Source: Nonomuraea sp. PA05
Lineage (GTDB): Bacteria; Actinomycetota; Actinomycetes; Streptosporangiales; Streptosporangiaceae
NCBI RefSeq assembly: GCF_008086045.1
Contig: NZ_VSEY01000034.1
Coordinates: forward strand, 98,477-162,476
DNA: 64,000 nt
Direction: 5' to 3'
The translations under genes were made by a program, and so were the position numbers. A model generated the notes under the pieces. That model had not been told where the DNA came from, ran no database searches, and saw only the letters and a program-made list of their open reading frames with translations. This document shows, one piece after another, positions 33,172 to 43,104 of the stretch (positions are counted from its first letter, which is position 1; each line of letters opens with the position of its first letter).

Positions 33172-34026
33172 TCAGACGCGCTTCCACAGGGCGGCCACGT
33201 TCGGCGGCTCCCAGCCGGTGAGCGCCGTGTGCGCCTGGATACACGAGTAGGTCACGCCGTTGTACGTCACCTTGTCCCCCACGCGGTAGGCCGTGCCCGC
33301 GCGCCAGGTGCCGCCCGGCTGGGTGGCGGTCGGCGTGGGGGTGGGCGTCGGCTTCGGGGTGGTGGTCGGGGTGGCGGTCGGGGACGGGGTCGGGGTCGAC
33401 GGGTTGCCGCCGCCGAAGTCCACGTCGGAGCAGGTGTAGAAGGCCTCGTTGCTGCCGACCACCCGCTGCCAGATCGAGTAGAGGACGTGCCGGCCGGTGC
33501 GCTGCGGCAGGTTGATGGTCCAGTTGGTGAACGTCGTCGGGTTCTGGCCGTTGAACGTCTTGATGTGCACCAGGTCGGACCACTTGAGGGGCATGGTCGG
33601 GTTCCAGCCCGCGCGGGTGATGTAGAACTCGAAGTTGCTGTTCGCGTGCGGGGCGGTGGCGTGGTAGGTGAGCGTGAAGTTGCCGGGGCTCACCTTGGTC
33701 GCGGGCCAGTCGGCGCGCTGCAGGTCGAGGCCGCGGTACTTCTCGCGGCCCGCGCTGCAGAGCTTGCCGTCGGGGATGAGCTGGCGGTGCCGTCCGCCCG
33801 CTTCCAGCAGGGAGACCTCGTTCCAGTCGTAGTAGGCCTGGGTGCCGCCGGCGGCGACGGCGGCCTTGCACGCGGCGGACTTCGGCGCCTCCGGGCCCTC
33901 GTTCTTGCAGACGTAGACCCGGCTGGGCGGGTTGGACATGGTGCCGTGGGCGTTGGCCGCGGACGCCGGCAGCAGGGCCAGCACTCCGGAGGCGGCCATC
34001 GCGGCGGCGATGGTGCTCTTGCGCAT
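33172..34026 (-). CDS. Chitin-active lytic polysaccharide monooxygenase (AA10) with CBM5/12
   Basis: This 284-residue secreted copper enzyme cuts crystalline chitin oxidatively. The signal peptide ends at ANA and leaves His27 as the first mature residue (HGTMSNPPSR), the first half of the histidine brace. The second brace histidine is probably His127 in TAPHANSNFEFYIT. After the catalytic domain comes a Thr/Pro linker (about 212-240) and a CBM5/12 chitin-binding module of about 44 residues (WRAGTAYRVGDKVTYNG to the end) with its conserved aromatic residues. It is 24 bp downstream of the chitinase and cotranscribed with it. Assignment to chitin rather than cellulose follows from the CBM and neighbour. 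Confidence 0.93.
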   Translation of the reverse strand: MRKSTIAAAMAASGVLALLPASAANAHGTMSNPPSRVYVCKNEGPEAPKSAACKAAVAAGGTQAYYDWNEVSLLEAGGRHRQLIPDGKLCSAGREKYRGLDLQRADWPATKVSPGNFTLTYHATAPHANSNFEFYITRAGWNPTMPLKWSDLVHIKTFNGQNPTTFTNWTINLPQRTGRHVLYSIWQRVVGSNEAFYTCSDVDFGGGNPSTPTPSPTATPTTTPKPTPTPTPTATQPGGTWRAGTAYRVGDKVTYNGVTYSCIQAHTALTGWEPPNVAALWKRV

Positions 34027-34050
34027 GCGTACTCCTGGGGGGTGGGGGGA

Positions 34051-35109
34051 TCAGCAGGAGAGGTTGCCGCCCGGGCTCACGCCGAGGATCTGGGTGAAGC
34101 GCTGGTAGGCGTTGATGCGGCTCTGCACCTGGGCGGGGTTCCCACCGCCGCACTCGATGCCGCCGTTGATGCTGCGGATCGTCTCGCCGAAGCCGCGGCT
34201 GTTGACCATGGCGTTGTGCGCGGTCATGGTGCCCGGCCCGTTCTGGGTCATCCAGTACCAGAGCGCGGTCTTCCAAGCGACCGCGGACTCCCGCTCCACC
34301 CGCCACGGGTCGGCCAGCAGGTTGATGCCGAGGGCGTCACCGGCCGCCTTGTAGTTGAAGTTCCAGCTCAGCTGGATCGGGCCGCGGCCGTAGTAGGCGG
34401 CCTGCCCGGCGGGGCAGCCGTAGGGCTGGCCGGAGTCGCAGTAGTGCGGGTAGTTGGCGGTGTTCTGCTCGACGATGTGGACGAGGCCGCCCGTCTCGTG
34501 GTTGACGTTGGCCAGGAAGGCGGCGGCCTCCTGCTTCCTGACGGTGTCGCTGCCGGTGCCGGCGAACGCCGGGTAGGCGGACATGGCGGCGGTCAGGCCG
34601 CTGTAGCTGTAGAACGCGTTGCGTCCAGGGAACATCTGGTTGAACTGCGCCTCGCTCACCACGAACCCGCCCTGGCCGGGCGGATCGGTCGGGGTGGTGC
34701 CGCCGCAGGTGTACGGGTCCCAGTACCAGTGCGAGATCACCGGGTCGTAGCCGGGGTTCTCGTGGACGGCGACATAGTGGTTGCCGTCGGTGTAGCGGAC
34801 GATGCTGCCCGCCGCGTACCACTGCCCGGCCACCCAGTTCGGGTGGTCGCAGGACGGGGCGGGCGTGCCGCCTCCGCAGGCGCCTTGATCGGCCCAGACG
34901 CCGGCGGTGCCGGGCGTCTCGTTCTGCGTCCACCATTTGGCCGACCAGTTATGGCCGTTGTAAGAGATCACGGCGCCGCCCTGGTAGGCGGTGGAGGCGT
35001 TCCATGCCGTCGCGCAGGCTGCCGCTGAGGCCGACGACACGGGGAGGATGACTGAGATCGTGCCCGCCGCGAGCAGCGCGGCGGCCAGCGACGTCAGGCT
35101 TCGTCGCAC
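34051..35109 (-). CDS. GH19 chitinase with N-terminal carbohydrate-binding modules
   Basis: This 352-residue secreted endochitinase has a signal peptide (to about residue 30). Two short CBM5/12-like modules follow (about 32-78 and 88-135, each with W, Y and G patterns such as YNGHNWSAKWW and WYWDPYTC). The GH19 catalytic domain starts at about 148; Glu205 in NVNHETGG is the general acid. YYGRGPIQLSWNFNY and NSRGFGETIRSINGGIEC are the remaining GH19 signatures. The start is a GTG with AGGGAG 7-8 nt upstream. A 15-bp palindrome lies 28 bp before the start. It is the first gene of a two-gene operon with the LPMO. Confidence 0.94.
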   Translation of the reverse strand: MRRSLTSLAAALLAAGTISVILPVSSASAAACATAWNASTAYQGGAVISYNGHNWSAKWWTQNETPGTAGVWADQGACGGGTPAPSCDHPNWVAGQWYAAGSIVRYTDGNHYVAVHENPGYDPVISHWYWDPYTCGGTTPTDPPGQGGFVVSEAQFNQMFPGRNAFYSYSGLTAAMSAYPAFAGTGSDTVRKQEAAAFLANVNHETGGLVHIVEQNTANYPHYCDSGQPYGCPAGQAAYYGRGPIQLSWNFNYKAAGDALGINLLADPWRVERESAVAWKTALWYWMTQNGPGTMTAHNAMVNSRGFGETIRSINGGIECGGGNPAQVQSRINAYQRFTQILGVSPGGNLSC

Positions 35110-35136
35110 CCGACACTCCCTTCGCTGTCTAACCCT

Positions 35137-35151
35137 TAGGAAAGTTTCCTA
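35137..35151. promoter_or_regulatory. 15-bp palindromic operator candidate upstream of the chitinase
   Basis: TAGGAAA-G-TTTCCTA is a perfect 7-1-7 inverted repeat in the 5' region of the chitinase gene, 28 bp before its GTG. It stands out by AT content from the surrounding sequence. Its shape and position suit a repressor such as a ROK- or LacI-family sugar regulator. No such regulator gene is in the window, and the identity of the binder is inference. Confidence 0.65.
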
Positions 35152-35329
35152 TGAGTAGAGGCGATGGTGGCATGATCCGGTCCGGCGCGACAAGGTTTTC
35201 AGTCAAGTCCCATGTCAGGCGGGGTGCGCCGGCCTCGGTGTCCCGCTCCTGCGCACAAATTCCGCTCGTCCATGCGTCCACGCCCCGCTCCGCGACGAAC
35301 AGTCCAGAGCACCGACCAAGGGGGACCGC

Positions 35330-36706
35330 ATGATCGAGCACCACAGACCGGGGGGCCGCGCGGCCCAGAGGGCCATCGCCGCGGGGGGCGGGCTGGTCTC
35401 AGGCATGGCCCTGATCGCCGCCGTCTCGACCGGCCCCGGGTACGCCGCCGCCTCGGCGAACCCGGACCAGTTGAACAGCACCATGTGCGACTACGCGGGA
35501 GGCGACACCGCCGGGCTCGGCCTGACCGCCGAGCAGACCGGCAACGCCGAGGTCATCGTCGAGGCCGCCGCCGACCTCGACCTGCCGCGCCGGGCGGCGG
35601 AGATCGCGCTGGCCACCGCGTTCCAGGAAAGCCGCTTCGACAACGGCGCCGTCTCGGCGAGCGGCAGGTCCTTCGGCCTGTTCCAGCAGACACCCGCCGC
35701 CGGCTGGGGGACGCGCGAGCAGGTCACCACCCCGAGCCGCGCCGCCCGTTCGTTCTACCAGCGGCTCGTGCGCGTGCCCAGGTGGCAGAGCATGCCGCTG
35801 ACGAAGGCCGCCGCGCTCGTGCAGCGGCCCCGGACCGATCTTCGGGGCAGGTACGCCAAGCACGAGACGCTCGCCAAGCAGCTCGTCGCCGCGTTATGGG
35901 ACGAGCGTGACCTGGATGATCTCGACCTGACGGACAGGGAGAAGGCCCGCATCCAAGAGCGGCTCAAGACCGCCGCCGGTCTTGGGCTCTCCCGGGAGAA
36001 GGTCGTCTCCGCGCTGGCCGGCGACCTGCGGGAAGAGGACGACGCCGAGGACTCCGAGACGATTCTTGATCAGGACGAGGACTCCGACACGGCGCGCGAC
36101 GAGGCCGAGGACATCGTCGGCGACATCGCGGCGGGGTTGTGCGACGAACGCGACGACGACGAACGCGACGATGCACGCGACGACGACGTACGCGACGACG
36201 ACATGCGCAGTGGCACGATGCGCGACGACAACATGCGCAGTGGCAACATGCGTGACGGCGACATGCGCGGCGGCAGCGGAACCCCGCTCACCGCCACCGG
36301 CGCCGGCGGCAACACAGCCGTCAGCGCCGCCCTGACCCAGCGCGGCATCCCCTACTCCTGGGGCGGCGGCGGCCCGGCCGGCCCCAGCTACGGCATCGGC
36401 CGCGGCGCGGACATCAAGGGCTTCGACTGCAGCGGCCTCACCGAGTACGCCTGGAGCAAGGCCGGCGTCCGCATCGGCGGCACCACCTACGAGCAGGTCA
36501 ACAAGGGCCGCAAGGTGGCGCGTTCCGAGGTGCGGCCGGGCGACCTGGTCTTCTACGACACCGACCCCACCCGCCCTGGCCCGGACCACGTCGGGCTGGC
36601 CATCAACAACACGCAGATGGTGAACGCCCCCAGCACCGGCGCGGTCGTCCGGGTGGACTCCATCGACCGGCGGAGCTACCTGACCGCGGTGCGCCCGTCC
36701 CGCTGA
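35330..36706 (+). CDS. Secreted NlpC/P60 peptidoglycan hydrolase with lysozyme-like N-terminal domain
   Basis: This 458-residue exported protein has a signal peptide (about 20-40). A helical lysozyme/transglycosylase-like region (about 65-190) contains ALATAFQESRFDN and SFGLFQQTP. A very acidic Asp/Arg linker (about 225-310) is built of RDDDMRSG-like repeats. The C-terminal NlpC/P60 endopeptidase has Cys in GFDCSGLTEYAW, His in GPDHVGLAI and a third polar residue further on. NlpC/P60 enzymes cut stem peptides of peptidoglycan, while the N-terminal region may bind or cut glycan. The ATG has AAGGGGG 6 nt upstream. Codon 189 is an in-frame TTA. The role is cell-wall remodelling, inferred from domains. 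Confidence 0.88.
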   Translation: MIEHHRPGGRAAQRAIAAGGGLVSGMALIAAVSTGPGYAAASANPDQLNSTMCDYAGGDTAGLGLTAEQTGNAEVIVEAAADLDLPRRAAEIALATAFQESRFDNGAVSASGRSFGLFQQTPAAGWGTREQVTTPSRAARSFYQRLVRVPRWQSMPLTKAAALVQRPRTDLRGRYAKHETLAKQLVAALWDERDLDDLDLTDREKARIQERLKTAAGLGLSREKVVSALAGDLREEDDAEDSETILDQDEDSDTARDEAEDIVGDIAAGLCDERDDDERDDARDDDVRDDDMRSGTMRDDNMRSGNMRDGDMRGGSGTPLTATGAGGNTAVSAALTQRGIPYSWGGGGPAGPSYGIGRGADIKGFDCSGLTEYAWSKAGVRIGGTTYEQVNKGRKVARSEVRPGDLVFYDTDPTRPGPDHVGLAINNTQMVNAPSTGAVVRVDSIDRRSYLTAVRPSR

Positions 36707-36721
36707 CGCCGGTCGTCAGCG
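36701..36721. terminator. Hairpin spanning two convergent stop codons
   Basis: CGCTGACG, a 5-nt loop and CGTCAGCG form a perfect 8-bp stem. It contains the TGA of the NlpC/P60 gene and the TGA of the convergent P450 gene, one in each arm. It could act as a bidirectional terminator. No U-tract is seen. Confidence 0.55.
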
Positions 36722-37912
36722 AACCCGTACGGGCAGGCTGTGCACCCCCCGGATGAGGGTGCTGGCGCGCCACTGCAGGCTGGGCGAGCCCAGCTCGATC
36801 GTGGCGAAACGGCCGAGCAGCTTCCCGATGGCGATCTGCGCCTCCAGCCTGGCCAGCGGCGCGCCCACGCAGTAGTGGATGCCGTGACCGAAGGCCAGGT
36901 GGCCGCCGCCCGGCCGGCTGACGTCCAGCCGGTCGGGGTCGGGGAACCGGTCCGGGTCGCGGTTCGCGGCCAGCAGCGAGATGAAGACGAACTCGTTCGC
37001 GGGGATCTCGACGTCGCCGACCCGGATCGGCTCGGTGGTGAAACGCAGGGTCGCGATGTTGATCGGCCCGTCGAAGCGCAGGAACTCCTCCACCGCGCCC
37101 GGCAGCAGGGCGGGGTCGGCCCGCAGCGCGGCCTGCTGGGCGGGGTCGCCGATCAGGGCGAGCACGCTGTTGGCGATCAGGTTGACCGTGGTCTCGTGGC
37201 CCGCCACGAGCAGCAGGAACGCCATGGACACGACCTCGTCCCGCGACAGCCGGTCGCCCTCGTCGGAGATGTGCACCAGCTCCGACAGCAGGTCCTCGCC
37301 GGGTTCGGCGCGCTTGGCGGCGACGAGGCGGGTCAGGTAGGCCAGCATCCACGTGTGGGCCTCGCGCATCTCCTCGGGCGACGAGGCCGCCACGAAGGGG
37401 CCGGTCCAGGTCCTGAACTCGTCGTGGTCGGAGGCCGGGATGCCGAGCAGCTCGCAGATGACGGCGATCGGCAGGGGGAAGGCGAACGACTCCATCAGGT
37501 CGGTCTCGCCCGCCTCGGCCATGGCGTCGAGCAGGCCGTCGGTGATCTGCTCGATGCGCGGGCGCAACCGGGACACCGTCCTGGCCGTGAACGCCTTGTT
37601 GACGAGCTTGCGCAGGCGCGTGTGGTCCGGCGGGTCGGAGTTGAGCATGTGGGCCGACAGCGAGGAGGCGTACGGGCCCGCGGTGCCCGGCGGGAACAGC
37701 TCGACCGCCCTGGCGCTGTCCTTGGCCAGCCTGGGGTCGTTGAGCAGTTCCCTGGCCTCCGCGTACCTGGTGACCAGCCACACCCGGAGCCGCCGGTGCG
37801 CGAGCGCGGGCCGCACCGGCCCCGTCTCACGCACGCGCCGGTAGGCCGGGTGCGGGTCCTGGAAGAAGGCCCGGTCGAGGTTCACTGCCGGGTACGTCTC
37901 GCCGTTCTGCAA
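36716..37912 (-). CDS. Cytochrome P450 (actinobacterial class I)
   Basis: This 398-residue haem monooxygenase has the oxygen-binding I-helix VAGHETTVN, an EFLRF-type K-helix region and the haem loop FGHGIHYCVGAPLARLE with Cys348 as axial ligand. The length and motifs fit soluble actinobacterial P450s of the CYP105/107-like group that hydroxylate xenobiotics or secondary metabolites. The best-supported start is TTG at 37912, with GGAGAGG 6-7 nt upstream; a GTG at 37885 is the alternative. No ferredoxin gene is adjacent, so redox partners are elsewhere. The substrate is unknown. Confidence 0.92.
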   Translation of the reverse strand: MQNGETYPAVNLDRAFFQDPHPAYRRVRETGPVRPALAHRRLRVWLVTRYAEARELLNDPRLAKDSARAVELFPPGTAGPYASSLSAHMLNSDPPDHTRLRKLVNKAFTARTVSRLRPRIEQITDGLLDAMAEAGETDLMESFAFPLPIAVICELLGIPASDHDEFRTWTGPFVAASSPEEMREAHTWMLAYLTRLVAAKRAEPGEDLLSELVHISDEGDRLSRDEVVSMAFLLLVAGHETTVNLIANSVLALIGDPAQQAALRADPALLPGAVEEFLRFDGPINIATLRFTTEPIRVGDVEIPANEFVFISLLAANRDPDRFPDPDRLDVSRPGGGHLAFGHGIHYCVGAPLARLEAQIAIGKLLGRFATIELGSPSLQWRASTLIRGVHSLPVRVR

Positions 37913-37994
37913 CGTGCACCTCTCCGCCTCGCGTGTCTGCTGAGGTCAGGATGGCAGAGCCGCGTGTACGGGCCGCATACCCGGCGTTGCCTGC

Positions 37995-39026
37995 TCAGCG
38001 TGGGAGTTCGTCCGTCCACCCGGTGGTGACCGAGATGTAGGAGTTGCTCATCGCCGACCCCCCTTCGGACGTCAACAGGACGTTGGCGCGCACCACCCGG
38101 GCGGCGTCCGGATCGACGACCATCTTGATCGTCAGCTTCCCGGCGAACGGAATCCGCAGCTCCTGCCCACCCTCGACCGGCCCGGCGTTCTCCACCCCCG
38201 GCGTGCCGGCGAGCGCCTCGAACGCGGCCGAACGCACCCGCGCGGGCGCCGGCAGCTCCGTGATCAGGGTGATCAGCGGGGAGACGAGCGCGCCCTCCCG
38301 GTCGGCGGGCATCATGGCGTGGTCGTGTCTCGGCAGTTCGGCCAGGCGCCGCTTCAGCTCCTCCGGTTCGGACGGGAGCGCTTCGAGGTCCGCGAAGCCG
38401 ATCTCGGCGCCCATCAGCCTGAACGGCGCCGGGTCCTCGACGACGGCCCCTGGAGTGGCGTACGGCTCGTTCCTGGTCCAGCGGCGGCCGTCGCGGCCGG
38501 TCCAGCTCTCCTGCGCCTCCGGACCGTCCACGCTCTGCCAGGTGCGGGTGATGTGCCAGTAGGCGCCCGTCCCCGAGGGGATGCGTTCGGCGCTGGCGGC
38601 AGCCATCAGCAGGACGTCCCGGCCAGAGGCCGGTGCGGCGGCGGGCGGGAGCGCGCCGGTGAGGATCACGGCGACGGCCGCCGCGGCGGCTACGGCCATG
38701 CCCAGCGTGGGCAGAAGCCAGCCACGGCCCCGGCGAACGCGGCCCCGGCGGGTGTGGTCCGGGCGGGTGTGGTCCGGGCGGGTCTGGTCCGGGCGGGTCT
38801 GGTCCGGGCGGGTCTGGTCCGGGCGGGTCTGGTCCGGGCGGGTCTGGTCCGGGCGGGTCTGGTCCGGGCGGGTCTGGTCCGGGCGAGCGCGGCCCCAGCG
38901 GGCGTGACCTGGGCGGGCGTCGCCCTGGGCGATCCAGGCCTGGAGGCGTTCCCGGCTGCGGTCGATCGCCTCGGTCGACGGGGCGGGCTTGGCCAGCAGG
39001 GTCGCGACGGCGTCCAGGTCATCCAC
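37995..39026 (-). CDS. ECF sigma-linked membrane protein with a repeat-expanded N-terminal region
   Basis: This 343-residue protein pairs with the ECF sigma factor upstream (8-bp overlap). The cytoplasmic part contains nine RPDQT/RPDHT pentapeptides encoded by 15-bp tandem repeats. One membrane helix (TLGMAVAAAAAVAVILTGAL) follows, then an extracytoplasmic domain with an AYWHITRTW segment and a C-terminal GWTDELPR. The outer domain resembles the CU044_5270-type proteins that follow ECF sigma genes in actinobacteria; an anti-sigma-like role is inferred. I chose the GTG at 39026 because AAGGAG lies 8 nt upstream; a TTG at 39047 has no such site. The repeat tract makes its length likely variable between strains. 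Confidence 0.75.
   Translation of the reverse strand: MDDLDAVATLLAKPAPSTEAIDRSRERLQAWIAQGDARPGHARWGRARPDQTRPDQTRPDQTRPDQTRPDQTRPDQTRPDQTRPDHTRPDHTRRGRVRRGRGWLLPTLGMAVAAAAAVAVILTGALPPAAAPASGRDVLLMAAASAERIPSGTGAYWHITRTWQSVDGPEAQESWTGRDGRRWTRNEPYATPGAVVEDPAPFRLMGAEIGFADLEALPSEPEELKRRLAELPRHDHAMMPADREGALVSPLITLITELPAPARVRSAAFEALAGTPGVENAGPVEGGQELRIPFAGKLTIKMVVDPDAARVVRANVLLTSEGGSAMSNSYISVTTGWTDELPR
38746..38880 (-). repeat. Nine tandem 15-bp repeats inside the ECF-partner gene
   Basis: Nine head-to-tail 15-bp units, essentially GGGCGGGTCTGGTCC on the plus strand, run without a break from 38746 to 38880. Seven are identical; the two at the left end read GTGT instead of GTCT, and the outermost differs at one more base. 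They encode RPDQT or RPDHT. The near-perfect identity implies recent slippage-type expansion. All three frames stay open through the repeat. Confidence 0.95.
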
Positions 39027-39606
39027 GGGTGTGCTCCTTCTCGACAAGGGCGATGATCTTGCTTCGGGCGCGGCTGAGCCGGGAGCCCACGGTGCCGGCG
39101 GCGATGCCGAGCGCCTGGGCCACTTCGTCGTAGCTGAGCTGGCCCAGCGCCACGAGCAGCAGCACGTCGCGCTCGCCGCCGGACAGCGCGGCCAGCGCCT
39201 TGGCCAGGTGCGGCTGCATGCGCTCGGCGGCGACGGAGGTGACGACCCGGTCCTCGTGGCCCTCCACGGCGGGCTCGGGCCCCAGCTTCGCGAGCGCCCT
39301 GTAGTGGCGGATCTCCTTGCGGCGGTGCCGGGCGATCAGGTTGGTGGCGATGCCGAACAGCCAGGGCCGCAGGTCGCCGCGTTCCGGGTCGTACCGGTCG
39401 CGGCGGTCGAAGGCCAGCAGGAACGTCTCGGCGGCGAGGTCCTCGGCGATCTGCGTGTCCAGGCGACCGGCGACGTAGAGGTAGATGTCGCGGTAGTAGC
39501 GGTCGTGGACGGCGGTGAACAGGGCAGGGTCGCGCCGAAACCGCGCGGCCAGTTCCGCGTCGGCCAGCTCATGGTCGGTCGCCTGTTCGCTCACTTCGGT
39601 ACTCAC
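39019..39606 (-). CDS. ECF RNA polymerase sigma factor
   Basis: This 195-residue ECF sigma factor has region 2 (YYRDIYLYVAGRLDTQIAED, WLFGIATNLIARHRR) and region 4 (GERDVLLLVALGQLSYDEVA, AGTVGSRLSRARSKI). It resembles the sigma factor at 16234-16833 in both regions, and both are followed by an overlapping membrane-protein gene, so the two modules are paralogous. The GTG at 39606 has a moderate GGAGACAAG upstream. It is divergent from the double-TetR gene, and the palindrome at 39749-39761 lies between them. Confidence 0.9.
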   Translation of the reverse strand: MSTEVSEQATDHELADAELAARFRRDPALFTAVHDRYYRDIYLYVAGRLDTQIAEDLAAETFLLAFDRRDRYDPERGDLRPWLFGIATNLIARHRRKEIRHYRALAKLGPEPAVEGHEDRVVTSVAAERMQPHLAKALAALSGGERDVLLLVALGQLSYDEVAQALGIAAGTVGSRLSRARSKIIALVEKEHTRG

Positions 39607-39748
39607 GTTCTTGTCTCCGGCATGGAGGTCAAGCCTTCCGGTCAGGTTCGGCGGTCACGATCACCCATCCTTCGCCGCAACCCGGAATCGTCTTCCCCCG
39701 CGCGTGTGCGGGCCGCTGTTCACTTCTGCGCCCAACCGAGCAGTCGTT

Positions 39749-39761
39749 TGCACTAAGTGCA
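39749..39761. promoter_or_regulatory. TetR-type operator palindrome
   Basis: TGCACT-A-AGTGCA is a perfect 6-1-6 inverted repeat, typical in size and form of TetR-family operators. It lies 38 bp before the double-TetR start and in the divergent interval with the ECF sigma gene. Autoregulation of the TetR protein is the simplest reading. Confidence 0.7.
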
Positions 39762-39798
39762 GGTGCGGCCCGACTCACCGAGGCCCTACTGTCTAGGG

Positions 39799-41109
39799 GT
39801 GACCTCCACGTCCCCGGACCTCCGCACCACCGTCGCCGCGGACAAGACCGAGCGCTGGCACCGCCTGCGCCAGGCCGCCCTGACCCTGTTCGAGGAGCGC
39901 GGATTCGCCGCCGTGTCGATCGACGACATCGCGGCGGCGGCCGGGGTGTCGCGGCGCACGTTCTTCAACCACTTCGAGACGAAGGCGGGTGCGCTGTTCG
40001 ACCCGGCTCCCGGGGAGGCGGCGCAGGTCGCGGAGCTGCTCGCCCGGGAGGTCGGCGCCGACCCGTGGGTGGCCCTGACCAGGGCGCTCAGGGCGTACCT
40101 GGCGGTGGAGTTCCGCACGGTGTCCGCGCGGCGGCGCATCCTGGCGGGCCAGCCCGAGCTGAACCGTTTCCTCCTGCTGGCCAACATGTACTTCGAGGAG
40201 TCCGTCCTGGCCTGGCTCGGCGGTCGCGGCATCACCGGGCTGCGCGCCCGGGCGATGAGCAGCATGGCGCTGGCCTGCGTACGGGAGGCCTTCACCGCGT
40301 GGGACGCCGAGAGCGGCCAGGCGCGCCTGTTCGAGCTGTTGGACCAGCTGTTCGCGCTGGCCGCGGCGGGCACGGCGGCCATCAGGCCGACGGGAGCCGC
40401 CGACAGAGCCACGAACAGGACCACGAGCAGGACCGCGAGCAGGACCGCGGACAGGGCGACAGACAGAGCCACGAACAGGGCCACGCCGAAGGCGAGCCAG
40501 ACCAGGAGCCGGATCCTCCTGACCGCCGAGCGGCTGTTCGCCGAACACGGGGTGTTCGCGGTCTCCAACCGCCAGATCAGCGAGGCCGCGGGCCAGGGCA
40601 ACAACGCCGCGGTCGGCTACCACTTCGGCACCAAGTCCGACCTGCTGCGCGCGATCGTCGACGACCACACCGCGCGGCTGGAGCGGATCAGGGAACGGCT
40701 GCTGCGATCCAGGGGCGACAGCACGGAGCTGCGCGACTGGGTCGCCTGCGTCGTGCTGCCGTTCACCGACCACCTGAGCAGCCTGGGAACCCAGAGCTGG
40801 TACGCCAGGCTCGCCGCGCAGATCATGACGGAACCGCGGCTGCGCGAGCTGGTGGCGGGGGGTTCGCACGACGCGCCCGGCTTCCACACGGTCGTCGCCG
40901 GCCTGCACCGCTGCCTGCCCGGCCTCCCGCCGGAGCTGCGCCGCCGGCGCGACGACATGGCCCGCACGCTGCTCGTGCACACCTGCGCCCATCGCGAGCG
41001 CACGCTGCCGGCGGACGCGGACGCGGCCAGGGCTGCGTGGGAAGCCACGGCCGCCGAGCTGATGGACGCCGTCGAGGGCCTGTACCTCGCCCCCGCATCC
41101 AGCCATTGA
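39799..41109 (+). CDS. Transcriptional regulator made of two fused TetR domains
   Basis: This 436-residue protein contains two complete TetR-type units. The first helix-turn-helix reads FAAVSIDDIAAAAGVSRRTF, then FNHFETK. The second (about residue 255) reads FAVSNRQISEAAGQGNNAAV, then GYHFGTKSDLL. Each is followed by a helical ligand/dimer region. Between them is a Thr/Arg/Ala linker (about 200-232) of DRATNRTTSRTA-like repeats. Ordinary TetR proteins are about 200 residues, so this is a tandem fusion that may work as a covalent dimer with two different DNA- or ligand-binding halves. The GTG at 39799 has a TACTGT about 7 nt upstream, suggesting a leaderless message. It is followed by the monooxygenase operon it probably controls. 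Confidence 0.88.
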   Translation: MTSTSPDLRTTVAADKTERWHRLRQAALTLFEERGFAAVSIDDIAAAAGVSRRTFFNHFETKAGALFDPAPGEAAQVAELLAREVGADPWVALTRALRAYLAVEFRTVSARRRILAGQPELNRFLLLANMYFEESVLAWLGGRGITGLRARAMSSMALACVREAFTAWDAESGQARLFELLDQLFALAAAGTAAIRPTGAADRATNRTTSRTASRTADRATDRATNRATPKASQTRSRILLTAERLFAEHGVFAVSNRQISEAAGQGNNAAVGYHFGTKSDLLRAIVDDHTARLERIRERLLRSRGDSTELRDWVACVVLPFTDHLSSLGTQSWYARLAAQIMTEPRLRELVAGGSHDAPGFHTVVAGLHRCLPGLPPELRRRRDDMARTLLVHTCAHRERTLPADADAARAAWEATAAELMDAVEGLYLAPASSH

Positions 41110-41118
41110 ACCAATCAT

Positions 41119-41147
41119 TTGACTTAATTTTCCGACTCCGGTTAGCT
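41119..41147 (+). promoter_or_regulatory. Sigma-70-type promoter of the monooxygenase operon
   Basis: TTGACT (41119-41124), a 17-bp spacer and TTAGCT (41142-41147) lie in an unusually AT-rich patch between the double-TetR gene and the Baeyer-Villiger monooxygenase gene. Spacing and hexamers fit the housekeeping sigma factor. Confidence 0.7.
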
Positions 41148-41283
41148 TTTCTCAGACGGGGCGATCATCATCCGCCGCTGCACCACGTGCCTGCCGCCCC
41201 GTCCGTTCGGCTGTGCGATCTCCCGCGCCATGTCCCCCCGGGTGCGGCTGTGACGCAGCGGCGCCACAACCGGAAGGGCATCC

Positions 41284-43100
<1,817 letters not shown>

Positions 43101-43104
<4 letters not shown>

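Noticed and set aside
31912..35028. Very long open frame of over 1000 codons on the plus strand
   Set aside because: It lies antisense to the GPH symporter, LPMO and chitinase genes. Its composition (Gly, Arg, Val, Asp, His-rich) is the usual shadow of high-GC genes and it has no recognisable domain or ribosome site.
38746..38880. Regular repeats as a CRISPR array
   Set aside because: The 15-bp units are directly adjacent with no spacers, are in frame inside a gene, and no cas genes are near.
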